Positions 62,290 through 64,000 of a DNA stretch of 64,000 nucleotides are shown in pieces. The DNA is taken from positions 1,488,001-1,552,000 of the forward strand of contig JBAIAA010000412.1 of NCBI GenBank assembly GCA_037893245.1. Reading direction: 5' to 3'. The position numbers and the translations under genes are program-made. The DNA comes from Crossaster papposus. Lineage: Eukaryota > Echinodermata > Asteroidea > Velatida > Solasteridae. Position 1 is the first letter of the stretch; each line of letters starts with the position of its first letter. The notes under the pieces are model-generated. The model was not told the DNA's origin and ran no database searches. It saw only the letters and a list, made by a program, of their open reading frames with translations.

Positions 62290-63290
62290 AATTTCAATGT
62301 GTTCTATAAAAGGTACTGAGAAAGCTAATTCAGTTGGCACGCTGGTGGTGACGGACTTCTCAAAGGCTTTCGATTGTGTCGACCATACTTTGGCAACTCA
62401 GAAGTTGTACGATCTTGGTGTGAGGTGTGAAATAATCCCTTGGATTTGCAACTTCCTTGCATCTCGGCAACAGAGAGTATAATATCACTCTGCACTATCT
62501 GAATGGGAGACCCTCTCATGCGAATGGCAGCAGGGTACTATTAAGCTCGGCCCTGTCATTTTATAGCGCTCTCATCAATGATGCTTCCGATGAAAATGCC
62601 ATCTCTCAGAGCTTCAAATATGTTGACAATTTATAGCACCCTCCCGCCTAACCTGATCTGATCTGGAAATTGCTGGTCGAAAGTTTGAGTTGGTGAACGA
62701 GACTAATTAAGATTCTTGGTCTTACAATACAATCAAGTCTATACTCGGACTTACAGGTCAATAACATGATTACTAAGAGCAGTTGTAGGCCTTTTTTGGT
62801 GTAGCCCTACCGTACAGGATTTGGTCTCTGTGTACATTGGATATGTGCGTCTTGTTCTTGAGTGTTTGCTGCGCCAGTGTGGCATGGTAACATTAGCTCT
62901 CACCAAATGCAGCAGATTTAAAGAATTGAAAAAAAGGGCCTGCCATATGTGACCCAGCACGAGTAAATGAGACACTTTGAGGCAAAAATGAAAATTGAGA
63001 TTTTGATTTCATCATTTAAAGCTTGTTTAGCTTTTGATGAAATCAAAATCTCAATTTTCATTTTTGCCTCAAAGTGTCTCATTTACTCATGCTGGGTCAC
63101 ATATTATCCTTGACATATACCTCCTACACTGAGACTGTGGCCCTCACAGATCTCCAGACACTTGAAGAGCGACATCTTCACCTTCGCTCTAAATTTGCTA
63201 TCAAATGTACGACCTCTTTTAAAGTGATACGCTAAATGGTTTGCTCACAATAATAACTCCTGTAGTATATGCCTATGACACACATCTATT
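62290..63290 (+). mobile_element. CR1-like LINE reverse-transcriptase fragment, interrupted by a hairpin MITE
   Basis: 'LVVTDFSKAFDCVDHTLATQ' is a classic CR1/L2-type RT block (62340-62400). It is followed by 'CNFLASRQQRV' and broken downstream blocks, then near 63130-63200 'TETVALTDLQTLEERHLHL'. Stops and shifts make it inactive. A 154-bp hairpin sits within it at 62948-63101. Confidence 0.75.
62948..63101. mobile_element. TA-flanked hairpin MITE (154 bp, near-perfect palindrome)
   Basis: Begins 'tgtgacccagcacgagtaaa' and ends with its inverse 'ttactcatgctgggtcaca'. Arms of about 67 bp differ at one position. TA on both sides. Shares the outer 'tgtgaccc' with the 425-446 bp family. Confidence 0.9.
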
Positions 63291-63582
63291 TACCATATTC
63301 CTAAGATAAAAACAAATAGATTTGGTAACAGTACCATCCCTTACCTCACCAAACTTCTCAACCAACAATAACTGGTGCTAGATTATCATTTTATTATTAT
63401 TATAAGTTGATTATTACAGTATATGCAACATGAAACATACTATGTATTCCTTGCTGGCGCAATACTCTTGGCCAAATGTCATAAATTTGTAAAAAAATAT
63501 TATATTTTAATTTCAACTGTAAATGACATTTTAATGGGTTTTGTAATAACTTATCAATTCTAATAATGTATTATATTTTAGA

Positions 63583-63740
63583 GTCAACAAAGAAATTGGC
63601 GAAGGTGGGACTTGAACCTGCGACCCCTGGAACACCGGACTGGCGCTCTACCAACTGAACTATCTTGCCCTGTGTTGCAGTCTCCCAAATTGTTCGGAGG
63701 ATGCAGGTACAAGTCCCGCCTTGCCAATTTCTTTGTTCAC
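63583..63740 (-). repeat. tRNA-like sequence inside an inverted repeat
   Basis: The minus strand reads 'gatagttcagttggtagagc' (A-box) and 'gcaggttcaagtccc' (B-box). Acceptor and T stems do not pair well, so a working tRNA is unlikely. The flanks 'caacaaagaaattggc' and 'gccaatttctttgttc' are inverted, so this looks like a SINE- or MITE-type unit. Confidence 0.6.
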
Positions 63741-64000
63741 TTTGAAATTTATGCAAATTTACCTAGTCAGTTTCCCTTGTGGTTTATTTGTGTATTATAT
63801 TTTAATGTTTTTCACATGTAATTTAACTTTTACTGCGAAACGGTGCTAATAAATTTAAATTAAATTGAATTGAAAAGGTTTCCAATTTAAAGTTTGAACA
63901 GGTATGAAGTTTAAAATTGCATTTTGGGAGAAAAGAAGCCTAAAAAATTTAAGAATAAAAATCACAAAACTGTGGAATATTGTAATTTTTTTTTAAACCT

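Noticed and set aside
63595..63670. Functional tRNA gene on the minus strand
   Set aside because: A and B boxes are present but acceptor and T stems mispair and it sits inside an inverted repeat; tRNA-derived repeat preferred.

Overview
This is a eukaryotic, AT-rich, repeat-dense animal chromosome segment. There are no operons. Genes are split by introns with GT/AG borders, and several families of MITEs, tRNA-derived SINEs, LINE fragments and a Ty3/gypsy remnant fill the rest. The protein similarities and SINE types suggest a marine invertebrate deuterostome, with an echinoderm the best guess. That placement is inference, because no rRNA or mitochondrial marker is present.

The main gene is on the minus strand from about 59.5 kb down to 21.5 kb. 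I assembled 15 coding exons whose splice phases all agree. They give one reading frame of 3,135 nt (1,044 residues plus stop), homologous to vertebrate SASH1 (SAM and SH3 domain adaptor). The order is an N-terminal basic and helical region, a SLY-type Ser-rich region, SH3, SAM1, a long Ser/Pro/His-rich linker in one 1,070-nt exon, a conserved short block, and a C-terminal SAM2. Two alternative first coding exons (59.5 kb and 51.8 kb) both end in phase 2 and both fit the same second exon, which implies two promoters with different N-termini.

Between 11.7 and 16.1 kb, downstream of that gene and on the same strand, lie exon-like pieces resembling the C-terminal part of KIAA1109/BLTP1 (Tweek family, bridge-like lipid-transfer protein). 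Several pieces occur twice with their introns, carry stops and frameshifts, and one is split by a MITE. I read this as a tandemly duplicated, decayed 3' gene fragment.

The left 10 kb is a transposon graveyard. It holds a LINE 3' fragment at the edge (1-0.46 kb), a nearly full-length RTE-like LINE (1.26-4.45 kb, minus), gypsy protease/RT/integrase remnants (6.36-9.35 kb, minus) and another LINE fragment (7.74-8.13 kb, plus). The introns and the right end hold a second copy of the RTE-like LINE (28.9-30.0 kb, plus) and a CR1-like RT fragment (62.3-63.3 kb). There are also TA-flanked and TTAA-flanked inverted-repeat elements, a perfect 165-bp palindrome (11.0 kb), a large foldback element (57.1-58.1 kb) and a 21-bp minisatellite (27.4-27.9 kb) that stays open in frames on both strands.

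No CRISPR array, rRNA or clearly functional tRNA gene was found. No wholly new system is evident. The most interesting items are the dual-first-exon SASH1 gene, the duplicated BLTP1 fragment, and the shared-end TA-flanked hairpin family.
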